From the NCBI GenBank assembly GCA_021234155.1, contig JAJEKV010000030.1, positions 1,812,333 to 1,876,332 of the forward strand: a stretch of 64,000 bases of DNA, given 5' to 3'. The notes under the pieces are model-generated. The model worked only from the letters and a program-made list of their open reading frames with translations. It was not told the origin of the DNA and did no database searches. The DNA comes from Isoetes taiwanensis (taxonomy: Eukaryota > Streptophyta > Lycopodiopsida > Isoetales > Isoetaceae). Below, piece by piece: positions 12,262 through 23,211 of this stretch; position 1 is the first letter of the stretch, and the number at the start of each line of letters is the position of its first letter. The position numbers were made by a program, and so were the translations under genes.

Positions 12262-12733
12262 TTCTGCTGTCCGTTTTTTCTGCTTTTGCTTCGAAGAAGC
12301 AGAAGTTGAGTTTTTAGATGTACACTGGCTCTTTCCTGCCATATTCTTTCTTATACTCTTTATAATTCGTTATCAATGAAAACTAACAAATTCTTTGCTG
12401 TACAAATGTTCCTTGTCCTCACAGCTTTAAAAGAAAAGCTGCTAGGTCTGCTTTTCTTACTTATGCTTTGTCTGCTTACATGCTTTCTGTTTTCAGTTAA
12501 CTATTACAGACTTGATGAACTTCTGGAAAACAGACTTCATGGACATGGAAAACAGATTGCGAGTTTACAAATGAACAAAATGATGATCTGCACAAGTGTA
12601 GGTAAATGCCTGAAACCTTGAATTTACATTAATATCCGTTCTGTTACAAAAGTGTACAGCTATGTACTCATATACAGTCTTCACAAAGAAACAGCTGTTA
12701 TATCTTAAGTTACATCTTAAGTTACATGAATTT
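12262..12733. other. convergent intergenic gap in E1
   Basis: AT-rich stretch between the two tail-to-tail genes. The short ORFs here lack motifs. It should hold both 3' untranslated regions; AATAAA-like signals are weak. Confidence 0.5.
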
Positions 12734-13639
12734 CTAAATCAGTATCTCAAAGTCAGTATCTTCAATGTGGGTCTGATCTTGTGTTATTTCTTCTCTTGCA
12801 GTTTCCTCCTGTTTATCGGTATCTTCAATGTTGGTCTGATCAGTATCTTCAATGTGTTCAGGATCAGTATGGAGAATCTGTGTTGTGTCTTCTCTTGCAG
12901 GTTCATCCTGTTCATTTACAACAATATCAGCTGCAACACCAACAATATCTTTCACCAATTGCATGCTTCCCTCAATTGCTACTTTCCATCTTGCAAGTTC
13001 TTTCAAGTGGTCAATAGTAAGCTTGAGTATGTTGATGTCTACTTCCTTGACCACATCAACATGAAGCTGCTGGTGCAACCACTTTTGAGGATTCTTTGAA
13101 TGAAGCCAAGTGTGAAAACATGCTTTTATGTAGTTGAATACCTTATCATTTTCCTCATTGTCAAAGCTCTCAACTATTAAGTATGTGTCTGGTGGGGACA
13201 AGACAGTCTTGTACAAAGAGTCATCCACAAGCACAACATCCTGTACATCATTAAAATTGTTGTAAACTTTGACAATTGGCTTCATAAATACTGGTTTGGT
13301 TGCACTGCCTGGAAACATAAAAGGCAGCACCTCACATTCATTCTGACCCCAAATGAATTTGAATTTAGCAATGTAGTGTGCTGGCAAAATACTGTTAAGG
13401 ATTTGTATGATGTTGTGCTTCATCATGCTAGACCAAATCCCAACTTCAAATCTTTCAAAACTCCAATCCAAGAACTCTTGTAAAAAAGGTCTGCAAATAA
13501 CCACTTTCCCTGCTGTGTAATACTTCTTGAGCCCTGGTGGAATCTTTACTCTTGCTCTTTTTTGGAAGGTGTTGACCAAAACTCCATTAATGTCTAAGAT
13601 GATAAGTTTTTTCTTTTCTAAATACTCTGCAACATTCAT
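12734..13639 (-). CDS. FCP1/SCP-type HAD phosphatase-like protein of E1
   Basis: An intact single-exon ORF of 301 aa. The start is the first Met of MNVAEYLEKKK. Residues 12-22 read LIILDINGVLV, matching HAD motif I but with Asn where catalytic FCP1/SCP enzymes have the second Asp (DxDx). Then come RPFLQEFL, FEVGIWSSMMKHNI (motif II region) and VVLVDDSLYK (motif III/IV Asp pair). The last 60 residues are acidic with IEDTD repeated three times. FCP1-homology proteins dephosphorylate phospho-Ser of the RNA polymerase II tail; with Asn18 this one may be weak, inactive or have another role. E2 carries a diverged copy with DINNVLA, so the Asn is conserved between elements. It lies tail-to-tail with the transposase gene and upstream of nothing but E1 sequence. 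Its intactness in a broken element is notable. Confidence 0.8.
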   Translation of the reverse strand: MNVAEYLEKKKLIILDINGVLVNTFQKRARVKIPPGLKKYYTAGKVVICRPFLQEFLDWSFERFEVGIWSSMMKHNIIQILNSILPAHYIAKFKFIWGQNECEVLPFMFPGSATKPVFMKPIVKVYNNFNDVQDVVLVDDSLYKTVLSPPDTYLIVESFDNEENDKVFNYIKACFHTWLHSKNPQKWLHQQLHVDVVKEVDINILKLTIDHLKELARWKVAIEGSMQLVKDIVGVAADIVVNEQDEPAREDTTQILHTDPEHIEDTDQTNIEDTDKQEETAREEITQDQTHIEDTDFEILI

Positions 13640-13796
13640 AAAAAAAGAAACTTAAACATCAACATGACTTAAACATGAATTAAAAGAAGTCATTAATTAA
13701 AGAAAACAGAGTTACAATATTCAAACAATGTTCTCAAACAACATAAAATAATTAAAACAGTATTTAACATACACTGCAATATGTTATGTTCTGAAA

Positions 13797-15602
13797 CTAA
13801 CTCAATGACTTGATATACTGAGATGCTTGAGGTGGCAGCTTCTTTGAGGGTCTCCCAATCTTCTTTTTGACTTTTGTTGTTGCTACCTCCATTTCAACTG
13901 CTGCTTCACCCTTACCCTTACCTTTCTCAACAGCATCTTCAGCAACTTCAGCAACTTTAGCAACTTCAGCATCAATATCATCTTCATTTGCTTGTTCTTC
14001 ATCACTGCTTACGTGAACTTCTACATTTGCAGCAGTAGAACTTTCTCCTGCAGTTGCACTCCTCAACCTGGTCTTTATGCCAATTGCAGGAACCTTTTGT
14101 ACAGGTTGTTCATAATATTCTTCTGAACTGCTCTCAACAACACGTGAACGTTTTATCCTTTTTTTTGCTGGCCCCTTACTAAGCTGAATTACAGAACTTT
14201 GCTGCTTAGAACACAAATCAATTTATATGAGATTAAATTAATTAAAACACAAATAAGAAATATCAAAGTCTTACCTTCTGCAAAGCTTCTACAGCTTTGC
14301 TTACTGGACTTGATGACACTTGAGCTGATGCAGTAGAATCAACATTTTTTGGTGACTCAGAAGCAGGTGAAGCCACAGGTGCCACAGGTGCTTTACTAAA
14401 TAATAAAGCAGGTGAAGCCACAGGTGTGGCAACATTGGAAAACTTATCAGGTGAAGCATATGCACTAGTAGTGCCTACCTCAAATGCACTGCCTGCCTGA
14501 ATCTGCAAGTCTTCTTCACCTGCAACCTCTAGACCAAGTTCCACAAAAACTTCCCTGGGAACTTCCTTCAAACACCTGAAGCATGTCTTCTTTTCATACA
14601 GAAGCATGCAGCATGCCAAGTGATAGACATGTTCACATGGTAATGCCATACTCAATTTTCATTTTGGATTGAAGACCAATCCACATGCAGCACATGCATC
14701 TTCCATGAAACCAGGCAACCTGCTTTTCATAGTTATGATAGACACTTTTGATATATCTGAGTCCATCAATTGTCTACCAGCTTCTAAGTAGTTCCCGCTT
14801 TCTGAATCAAATTCCATTGAAGTTTTTAATCTTTCCTTCTTTTCCTTATCCCGTAATGCTTCAACACTAACCTTTGGAAGGCAAGTTCCAGTTTAGAGCA
14901 AAAATATATTTCACCACTTATTTTTTGCTTTAACTCTTCCACCTGCTTCAAGTCTCCATCATTCTTGTCTGCTTTGGCATTCAAAGCGCATAAACTCATT
15001 CTCCATTCTTGCTATCTCGTTCCTTCCATGCTCAATCATCCTCTCTTCCCTTGCTAAAGAGTTCTTATCTACCTCAATGGTACTAATTATTTTTACCGAT
15101 CGGGTTGTACATTTGTCTAAATCTGTTTCCAACTTACTAACCTCCTCTTCAATCAAAGAAATGTTGAAACTTAAATTGGAAACGTAAAACTCTTCGAGAA
15201 GACCCGACCTGCTTTCCCCTTAAATTCAAGTTGAGGTGTTGATCTGCCTGAAGCTAGAGGTGTACTTTGGCATGAAGGAACTGTAGTTTTGATCCTTTTA
15301 ACATCTTCTTTTTTAACATCAATGTCATCCCTTTTTCTCCTGGACCAAACATTGATCTGTTTCTTGTAAGCATCCCAATCAACCCGATGAACCTCAGGGT
15401 TATGCTATGCCCGACTACAGTTTTCCCATGCAAATGATAATGCTACTAGCTTCCTCAATTCATTATTCGGGACACCTCCATCTCCATACAAGAAATCGAT
15501 CAAGCCGTCCAATTTCTGCTTCAAATAAGGGCGAACAAAGTAGATTTTGATTTTGCTTGAAACCATTTGTTGGACGGCTTCTCGCGCTTTTTTGTACCCC
15601 AA
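13797..15602 (-). pseudogene. E1 coiled-coil/RING-like protein with acidic and AT-hook-like tail
   Basis: Reads leftward from the right TIR. Segment 15602-15405 encodes VSSKIKIYFVRPYLKQKLDG and SFAWENCS, a TAG, then VDWDAYKKQINVWSRRKRDD. A coiled coil follows (15156-14959: IEEEVSKLETDLDK, EERMIEHGRNEIARMENEF). Next is a RING-like zinc site, CAACGLVF..., ALPCEHVYHLACC, CFRC (about 14700-14570), with a TGA just before ALPCEH. Then a Ser/Ala/Pro-rich linker, a clear intron (14274-14205, GT-AG, phase 0), and an exon with RIKRSRVVESSSEEYYE, an acidic stretch and KKKIGRPSKKLP, an AT-hook-like motif. Stops and shifts make it a pseudogene. The E2 counterpart (17.85-19.07 kb) shares VDWD, coiled coil and RING order. 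Function unknown; DNA binding or ubiquitin/SUMO ligase activity is inference. Confidence 0.65.
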
Positions 15603-15618
15603 TATCTAACTTAGACCC
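15590..15618 (-). repeat. E1 right terminal inverted repeat with TCTT target duplication
   Basis: Reverse complement of 2642-2670, 29/29 bases. Followed directly by TCTT at 15619-15622. Confidence 0.95.
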
Positions 15619-16135
15619 TCTTACATATTCCACACTCTCCCCACAGAAGACATGATCGCATGGACTGCAGCTTATGTTCGACATGAAATGAGCAAGGATA
15701 TGTTCGACATGAAATGAGCAAGGAGGTCCTTGTGAAGACAGGTAAAGTCACTTTTCTTAGTGTTGTTAGTGCATGTTCTGGTTTAGCAGAATTAAGACAT
15801 GAAAAATAGGTTCATGCTGCCATGCTAAACTTTGAATATGAATCTGATATATCCATTGCCATTGCACTACTTGGCATATATGCCAAGTGTGGAGCTACTA
15901 AAAGGTTGAGCCCAGTGTCTAACAGATTTATTTTACCAAATAGAATAACTTTCACAATGATAATTACAAGACGTGCCTATCATGGCTATCACATGAAAAT
16001 TCGTTGGTTCTTTAGGAAAATGCAAGGAGGAATGAGCCTAGATAATATAACTCTGATTTCCCTGTTGTCTGCATTCCAACATGCAGGATTAATTTATGAA
16101 GGTTGTCACTATTTTTTATTTTAAATTGTAATTTT
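15619..16135 (+). pseudogene. PPR protein gene, right part
   Basis: Starts at the E1 border with TEDMIAWTAAYVRHEMSK, passes a 26-bp tandem duplication (about 15673-15724) that shifts the frame, then continues KVTFLSVVSACSGLAELRHEK, a TAG, VHAAMLNFEYESDISIAIALL, GIYAKCGA and ITFTMIITRRAYHGY, ISLLSAFQHAGLI. These are successive PPR motifs of the plant PLS type. At least one stop and two frame shifts show decay. The left part lies at about 2450-2641. Confidence 0.75.
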
Positions 16136-16163
16136 GATGTTACTCCCCTTATGAGAAGCATTA

Positions 16164-17145
16164 TGCATGCATTTTTTTTTTTTTTGAAGAACTGTGTCAG
16201 CAATATATTAAAAGAATGGTAATGTTACAAAGCAAGTGAGGAGGAAGGAGAACTGCCCCAAAGAGACAGTGATACCTCGACACTCCACAACAACTGCAAC
16301 TCTACTGCTGTACAAACTGACCATCACCATCTACCACACCCAAGAAGTCCCGCCAAATGGAAAACTTCCGCTCGACTAATCCCGGGAACACCAAAAAGTT
16401 TTGAAATAGCTTGTACCGAAGTCGAGGAATCGAGAGGCTGCAGTAGCACTGAATCCCCCTCGAAGATCCACAACCGCCGCCGCTTCCAAATCAACCACAC
16501 CAACCAAGCCACGCACAGATGCAAGGCTTGCTGCCGTACGAGCGGCCAAGCACCAGGATACACATGAAGCAGCAATTGTTGGCTATTCAATCTCACCTGA
16601 AACAGAGCCCTGACCCAATCCCGCACAACCCGCAAATGAGGGCATAAAACCGCATAATGCTCCACAGTCTCACGATGAAGGCCACAACAAAGGGGGCAAA
16701 GAGGGCTCACACCCGCCCTAAACCGACTCACAAGGACATTCACCACGATCAGCGGTGCACCACCGCCACATAAGCACCCGAACCTTCGGTGGGGAAGTGA
16801 GCTCCATGTCCACGCCCAAACCGAAGCCATCGAGAACCCTGCGCAGAGACCACTTGCCCGAAGGGGCGAGTGTCATGAATAGCCAACACCCGGTAACAAG
16901 ACCGCACAAAACAAGAAGATACAACATCACGGATGAACCTTCCAAACCTCGCACCACCACATCACCCTGAGGGACTATAGGTATGTGTAGCGGAATACTC
17001 CCCGCCACTTGTTCCCAGATAGCCCGGTCACTGTCCTTCAGGCGAAAGCGAGCTCGAAAGAACTCCCACGAAGCTAGCTGACCATCCCAATACCAATCCT
17101 CCAAGGTGAACACAGCAGCTCGCCTCCAACGGGCCTGCATGCATT
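16164..17145 (-). mobile_element. 5'-truncated LINE with 10-bp target duplication
   Basis: A T run at 16172-16185 marks the poly-A end of a minus-strand element. TGCATGCATT occurs at 16164-16173 and 17136-17145, a likely target duplication. Two overlapping minus-strand ORFs in different frames (17140-16718 and 16830-16324) encode the C-terminal zinc-binding end of a plant LINE reverse transcriptase: KVRVLMWRW, then VSRFRAGVSPLCPLCC, ETVEHYAVLCPHLR, WLVWLIWKRR. The region is more GC-rich than its surroundings. A frameshift separates the ORFs, and no reverse-transcriptase catalytic motif remains. Confidence 0.8.
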
Positions 17146-17514
17146 ATTCAGTTTTGGACAAATAATCATGGAAAATCATGTACAGTTTTTTTTGTTGTCA
17201 TTCCAATGGCTATCATCCTTGGTTACATAATGGTCAAACTGGACAAACTTCATTGCATATGTGAATGCATCTTCTAGTATGTGTGATGTTAATCTTGTTT
17301 CATCTACATATCAGGTACTAAATGGAGAAACTCAAATCAAAACCATGGATTGATGTTATTTATCATGACGTTTCATCTACATATCAGGTACTAAATGGAA
17401 GAACTCAAATAAAAAACAAGCACAATTTCATTATTTTTGGACAATACCTAAATTTATGGACCATTTTTTGGCCTTCTCGCATCAATGACTCTTTTCCATA
17501 CACTAATTGACATC
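17146..17514. other. non-coding, with a 72-bp duplication; left flank of E2
   Basis: TTTCATCTACATATCAGGTA followed by CTAAATGGA and AACTCAAAT occurs at about 17299 and 17371. No gene seen. It ends with the CATC target duplication of E2 (17511-17514). Confidence 0.7.
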
Positions 17515-17538
17515 GGGTAAAAGAAAGCTAGGGTGTCT
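17515..17538 (+). repeat. E2 left terminal inverted repeat with CATC target duplication
   Basis: 24/24 identity to the reverse complement of 32176-32199; CATC lies immediately outside at 17511-17514. Confidence 0.95.
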
Positions 17539-17845
17539 AAAAAAAATGCCCTTACATTATGTATAATGTAGGGCATGTAGGCACCCGTTTTTGTTATTTT
17601 TTTGAATTTTAGTTAGTTGGGATATGTAATGATTAGGAGTAGCTACGTCAGCAATTCAAAATTATGAGTGGCAGTGGCAACCAGAACGTACCTTCATTGC
17701 AATTTTTCGGAGGGAGATTGCGAAGTGTTTCCTGTTTAGGAAAAAAATTTGCCGCCGTTCCAATTTTTTGTGTTTGTGAGTGATCAACGAAGTAATTCGA
17801 CTGTAAGTATTCTTCTTCCTCGAAATCCTTGCCCAAATCCAAGCA

Positions 17846-19070
17846 ATGGGCGCTTTTGCCTCCCTAAGTCACTTTCGATTAAACAAAAATTTGAAAATAG
17901 CCGATTCTAGCAAGAAAGCCGAAAAAAACAAGAGGAAGGTTCAAACTTCGAGGAACCAGGGGCCAAAAAGAAGACTTATTTGTGAAGAACCCGCTGTTGT
18001 GGAAGCAAAGCATATAAGATGTGTCAATGCAGATGAAATTTTTCAGATTTACAACAGATAATGGACGAAAGCGAAGGGGGCCCCAAAGACATACGGGTTC
18101 AAAGAATCTAGCGTGAAGCCGAAAGTGGGCGAGAACTTCTACAAACATTATGAAATTGTTTTTGGTAAGTGGGAGGTCACAAATCGCCATGTACCGAAAG
18201 TACTTTGCTCGTGCATTTGCCCTTCAATTGACAGGTAAAAAGTAGATTGGGATACTTTTAAAGTTTTGGCCAAAGATTTGGCAAAGGGAGGGGCAAAAGA
18301 ATCATATTACTGAAGAAATTGGGACCTCTAAATCCACATCCAAGGTTCCTAAATTTCAGCAAGGATTTTACCCTAAGGAAGAGCTTGAATTTGCGTAAAC
18401 TCGCAGCTTTGCGGTGTTGTCATGGAGAGTTAATTAGAAGCACATCCAAGGTTGAAGAACTGAAAATCCAGCGAGGCAATTACGTGACAATATAAATAAG
18501 ATTTCGGGGAAGAAAGGATGCACATGAAGAGGACCTAGCACGGATACAAGAAGACATCAATAGTGTTCTCGACGACGCCTAAGCGTAATAAGAGAGACAT
18601 CAAGACTTGTGCAACGAGGAGGTTGACCTTTTGATGAGGGATAGAACCAGGAAGGAAGAAATGTCAAGAGAATTCAGGGAGCCATTGGAGAAAGCCATTC
18701 GAGAAGAAGAGTTATGTGAAAAGAGGATTGCAGAACTTGAGGAGGCTCACAAAGTTCGGTTTGAGTCTTTATAGACGCGGCTTGATGATATGCATAAGTA
18801 CATGATGCATTCTGCAGCGATTCTCCTTCAGCCCAAAACAAGCTTGGTGATCTCTCCAAATGAAGAAAAATTCATATCGTGCATGGATGTGTGTTTTGGC
18901 GATGAATGGCTTTGCTAATAATGAACCTATCCTAGTTGCTCCATCACGAGCATTCATTTCATATCTTCTGTTTCTCATATTCTATTTCTGCTGGACTATC
19001 CTGCCCAAGAGCATGCAAATGGGACGATAACATTTCAAAGACCTTGGGTGTGTACACTGGAGGTAAGCAG
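17846..19070 (+). pseudogene. E2 coiled-coil/RING-like gene
   Basis: Starts about 330 bases inside the left TIR. The first ORF (17846-18061) is Lys-rich and ends NADEIFQIYNR; after a TAA come TYGFKESSVKPKVGENFYKH and FGKWEVTNRHVPK, then VDWDTFKVLAKDLAKGG, which matches VDWDAYKKQ of the E1 gene. After several stops it gives KRIAELEEAHKVRFESL and RLDDMHKYM (coiled coil). Near 18880-19060 it has CMDVCFGDEW and, in another frame, HEHSFHIFCFSYSISAG then LSCPRACKWDDN, which aligns with the E1 RING-like site. Frameshifts and stops are frequent. The copia element inserted about 350 bases downstream. Confidence 0.6.
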
Positions 19071-19414
19071 TATTTCATGATTTATGTTCAATTTGCTTTG
19101 CCCAGATTACCTTGCAATGTAGAATCCATTTACATGTAGAATCCATTTACATGTAGATTGCTGCACTTAAGGTTTTGCTACAGCATGTAAGAGTGTACTG
19201 GTTATTTTATACTTATAGTTCCTTGGCTTGCATGTCATACATATATGTGTTTCTTACATACATGTTGTACATTCACAGTGTAGGGTCCTAAATGTAGAAC
19301 TTAAATACATAAAATTAGGAGTTGTGTACTGAGTTTTGTGGCAGAACATTTAGAGGTATTTTATGTAATGTCTGATGTGTACATGTGCATACATTGGAGC
19401 ACATTCATGTACAT
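19071..19414. other. E2 non-coding, rich in TACATGTA-type words
   Basis: No coding seen. Many ATGTAC/TACAT words occur, including a repeated AGAATCCATTTACATGTAG at about 19120-19158. The copia target duplication TACAT lies at 19410-19414. Confidence 0.6.
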
Positions 19415-20177
19415 TGTTAGGAATTGACACACAAACTATAATGACCTTTGCAAATTACTTGTCTAGCAAGATTTATTCACAAAAATTTTCGTCACATGCA
19501 CTAGGGAGCCACAAGATGGTCACTTATCCCTTGTGCTTGACAAATAAAATAAAACTCTTAAGTTCTTAAAGCAATTCAAACTTTAAGTCATGAGAATGAA
19601 AATATTAAACCATTGAACAGTTACTGTAGCAGGGTCATTTACTCGAACACTGTTCCTGCTTTGACCGATATTTGTATATCGGATTCTTCACCAAAAACTT
19701 TGATTCTGCTTCATCCACCGTGTATATATCCTCTGCTATCTTCATTTCTTATATAATGCAGACTTCCGGCGGTTAAGGCATCATTCATGCTTTCCAATCT
19801 GAGGCTGTTGTCTATTGAACTATATCCCACAGGCTTGGCAAAGGAAATCTGCTACTTTCGATTTATCCCACATACCTGCTTTAGGAAACAAGTCCTTTAA
19901 CCATTAACCAATTTTCGCCCCTAATTTGTAAAGCACATAAAGCACTTATATGCATAAAGCACTTATATGCATTTGCTTTCATCTTCAACTGCTTGCATTT
20001 GAACAATACCCCATAAGTGAAAATACTGTCACCATTGTAACCAAACTCCCTGCATCTAGTAAGTATGTTGTAGTCCTATGCAAACCTACTGCCACTGCTT
20101 CTCATAGGTTGCTTTGTAGTCAAACAAATATTCACTGCCACTGCTTCTCATGAATATAAGATGACTATTTTCTAACA
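19415..20177 (-). repeat. copia 3' LTR
   Basis: Plus strand reads TGTTAGGAATTGACAC ... CTATTTTCTAACA; the termini TG/CA and TGTTAG/CTAACA are inverted. It contains a 17-bp tandem word ATAAAGCACTTATATGC near 19935-19970. The adjacent minus-strand purine tract AGCTGAAGGAGGAA (20178-20191) is the likely polypurine primer. Confidence 0.95.
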
Positions 20178-20201
20178 TTCCTCCTTCAGCTTATATTCAT
20201 A

Positions 20202-20729
20202 CTATAAGTCCAACACATTCAACTGTTGTTTGAATTTACTGAATTTGACTTCTGCAAGTGCTTTAGTGAAGATGTCTGCTGTTTGACTGTTAGTGTCAAC
20301 ATATTTCATTTGAATGATACCTTGTGATGCCAGATCTCGTATGAAATGAATACTTAGCTCTATATGCTTAGTCCTGTCATGATGAACTGGGTTTTTCACT
20401 ATAGCTATGCAACTTTGGCTATCTGTCATAATCTCTGTAGCTTCACTTTGTACATGATTTAATTCCTCCAATAATCTTCTCAACCATACTATTTCTTTGG
20501 CCACTAGAGATGAGGCAGCATATTCTGCCTCTGCAGAGCTCATAGCTATGGCAGCCTGTTTTTTGCATCTCCAAGTTATAGCATTTTTTCCTAGGAATAT
20601 GACATATCCTGATGTTGACCTCCTTGTGCTTAGATCTCCTCCCCAATCTGCATCACTATAGGCAGTTAGTCTTAAATTTTCTGCAGTATAACATATACCT
20701 TGAGTGGATGTTCCCTTTAGATACTTTTA
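20202..20729 (-). pseudogene. copia RNase H domain
   Basis: Reads KYLKGTSTQGICY, AYSDADWGGDLSTRRSTSGY, AAIAMSSAEAEYAA, MTDSQSCIAI, TKHIELSIHFIRD and ADIFTKALA, the standard copia RNase H and C-terminal sequence. It is in the same frame as the RT domain, separated by one TAA at 20727-20729. Around that stop the RT end reads in a shifted frame, explained by two compensating small indels (an extra A in CTAAAAG is one). Confidence 0.9.
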
Positions 20730-21851
20730 GCACTCGTTTGGTCGCCTCCCGGTGATTTTTGTAGGATTGTGGCATCTTCTACTCAAGATATTGACAGCAT
20801 ATGCAATGTCAGGTCTGGTATTATTTGCCAGGTACAACAAGCATCCAATTAAAGCCCTGTATGGAGTGTTTTCCATGTCTATACTTGGCTTGTCTTCTGA
20901 GTTTGCTGTAAGAGTATGCCCTGGAGTCATAGGTATTTTCACAGCCTTAGCATCTTCCAAATTAAATCTTCTCAACATGTTATCAATATGTGTCTTTTGA
21001 TGTAACTTGATGTACTTCTGATCCCTGTTCCTGATGACTTCTATACCCAAGAATTTCTTTAGTTCTCCTAAGTCTGACATTTGAAACCTGTTTTTCAGAA
21101 TCTTCTTTGCTTTATTAAGAACATTCATAGTACTTGCAATCATTATACAATCATCCACATAAAGTGCTATAATGCAAAATTCTTCTCCTTCTTGGAATCT
21201 ATAAAGGTTACCATCATTCTTTAATTTTTCAAACCTGTGTTCTTGTAGAAATTGATTCATGCAGAGGTACCATTCTCTAGGGGATTGCTTTAACCCATAA
21301 ACTGCTTTATGTAGTCTCCAAATCTTATTTTCTCCCTGCTCAAACCCAGGAGCTTGTTTCATGTAAGCTTCCTCTTCTAAGGTAGCATTTAGAAAGGCTG
21401 TTTTGACATCCATATGGTGTATTTCCATATTCATTTCATTTGCCATTGCAATCAAAATCCTAATGCTTGTGAGCTTGACAATAGGAGAGTAAGTTTCTTC
21501 ATAGTCTTTGCCCCTTTTTTGAGTGTACCCCTGAGCAACCAGTCTGGCTTTATACCTCTTGCTGCCATCAGAATTTTCTTTGATCCTAAATAGCCATTTA
21601 CTTCCAATCACATTTTTGCTGTCATCAATATCCACCAGCTCATATGTTTTTGTTTCAGTAAATGAGCTTAGCTCCTCTTTCATAGCTGCCATCCACTTGC
21701 TTTTATTTATACTTTGCTGAGCTTCCTCAAAATTCTGTGGTATATCTTCATTTTCAAGGAGGGCCATAATTTGTTCATCCTCTGGTTCATCAATAGTAAT
21801 GTTTCTTCTGCTTCTCCCTTGCTCATCCCTTCCATATGGTAAATCCCCCAA
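20727..21851 (-). pseudogene. copia reverse transcriptase domain
   Basis: A 374-aa ORF with KWLFRIKENSDGSKRYKARL, VAQGYTQKRG, DVKTAFLNA, YGLKQSPREWY and the catalytic ALYVDDCIMIA, typical of plant copia RT. It ends in RRPNEC at an in-frame TAA before RNase H. It is joined upstream to integrase in the same frame but for a TAA at 21861-21863. Confidence 0.95.
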
Positions 21852-21860
21852 CTTAGCTTC

Positions 21861-22859
21861 TTATATGAGTTTTTCAACTTGTGTTTTTCTTTTTCTTCTG
21901 ACTATTGTTTCCTTGTTCTCAAGGTTTCCATTGTTGATCTGCTGGCCTTGGCTGAGTTCTTGTTGTGTATTTCCATTTTCTGTTTCCACATTATCCTCTT
22001 GGCTATTTTCATCATTTTCATCAACATCAAATTTTACATCCTTATGTTTGATGTGTTCCTCCTCAATCTTATGCCTCCTTTTATACCTGTGCTTGTACAA
22101 TATGTTTTCATTGAACAAGACATCTCTACTGATTATGATTGTTTTGTTTTCTGGATTGTAAATTCTATATCCTTTGGATTCATCATCATAACCAACCACA
22201 AATCCAATTTCAGCCTTATCATCCAGCTTTTTCCTTAACTCTTTGGGTATATGTGAATATGCCAAACACCCATATACTTTGTACTTGTCAAAATTAATCT
22301 TTGTGTTTGGATTCCATAGCAGACTAGGCAGATTTCCATCAATGCTGCTTGATGGCAAATTGTTTTGTATTTCTACACTTGTCTTGAGTGCTTCTTCCCA
22401 TAGATTGCTAGGTAGTCCACTTTGCTTCAACATAGATCTAACAGCATCTAATATTGTTCTGTTTTTCCTTTCTGATACACCATTCTGTTGAGGGCTATGT
22501 CTGCATGTCAATTGCCTTTTAATTCCATGCTTCAAGCAATATAATCTGAATTTGTCAGATAGGTATTCTCCACATCTATCTGACCTAATACATTTCAGTT
22601 TATTTCCAGTTTCTCTTTCAGATGCCACCACAAATTGTTTAAATGCTTGTAGTGCTTGGGACTTTGTAGTTAGAGCATAAGTTGTGCACTTTCTACTGAA
22701 ATCATCTGTAAAGGTAATGAAATACCTTTTATTTGTCCTACTTTTGACATTCAGAGGACCACAGAGATCTCTATGTACCAGCTTTAGCACCTGAGTTGCT
22801 CTGGTTTTTCGTTTGGCAAAAGGCAATCCGCTTCGCTTTCCCAAAAGCACATCCTTCAC
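21861..22859 (-). pseudogene. copia integrase domain
   Basis: A 332-aa ORF with LVHRDLCGPLNVKSRT, ITFTDDFSRK, IRSDRCGEYLS and PQQNGVSERKNR, the integrase core with its D, D, E positions. Downstream are VYGCLAYSH and FVVGYDDESKGYRI, the copia GKGY-type region. The zinc-binding start of integrase lies upstream (about 22860-23010), broken by stops. Confidence 0.92.
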
Positions 22860-23211
22860 ATATGAAGTGTGCTTGAGTTTTGTTGCAGCATATCCAACCT
22901 TGTTTAATCAATTGTTTGAGATTTTTGTTGTTTGTATGAGCAAGTCGATTATGCCATAGTTCTAACCCTTCTTCTGTTAATAGTATTGATGCTCACTACA
23001 TTTTCATTGCAAATAAATTTCCAAATCTGGTAGCACGAAATTTCAATTCATCCTTGAGATAAATATTACATTGCAATGAGTCAAAAGTGACCTCAGAGCC
23101 TAGATCAACCAGTTGACTAACAAAATCAAATTCTTGATTATTGTAGGCACACACAACACATTTTGTATATCTACAATGTCACCATTTAAATCTTCAAGCT
23201 GCAGCAAACCC

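Larger units (their letters stand above)
2642..15618 (+). mobile_element. E1: large TIR DNA transposon with transposase, phosphatase-like and RING-like genes
   Basis: Ends are defined by a 29-bp perfect inverted repeat (2642-2670 and 15590-15618) starting GGGTCTAAGTTAGATATTGG, flanked by a 4-bp direct repeat TCTT (2638-2641 and 15619-15622). Removing the element with one TCTT copy joins two halves of a PPR gene in frame, which confirms the borders independently. Contents from left: transposase-like gene (+), a probable 6-kb nested insertion, transposase C-terminal module (+), FCP1-like phosphatase (-), coiled-coil/RING-like gene (-). The order matches E2 in the opposite orientation. Total length is 12,977 bp, about 6.9 kb without the nested segment. 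The transposase is broken, so the copy is probably immobile unless helped in trans. A 4-bp duplication fits superfamilies such as Sola or Ginger; placement is inference. Confidence 0.9.

Noticed and set aside
12662-13099. 145-aa plus-strand ORF and two overlapping ones
   Set aside because: Antisense to the FCP1-like gene, with low-complexity hydrophobic text.
15463-15684. ORF crossing the right TIR of E1 (CDHVFCGESVEYVRGSKLDIGV)
   Set aside because: It spans the transposon border into PPR sequence on the opposite strand, so it is a chance frame.
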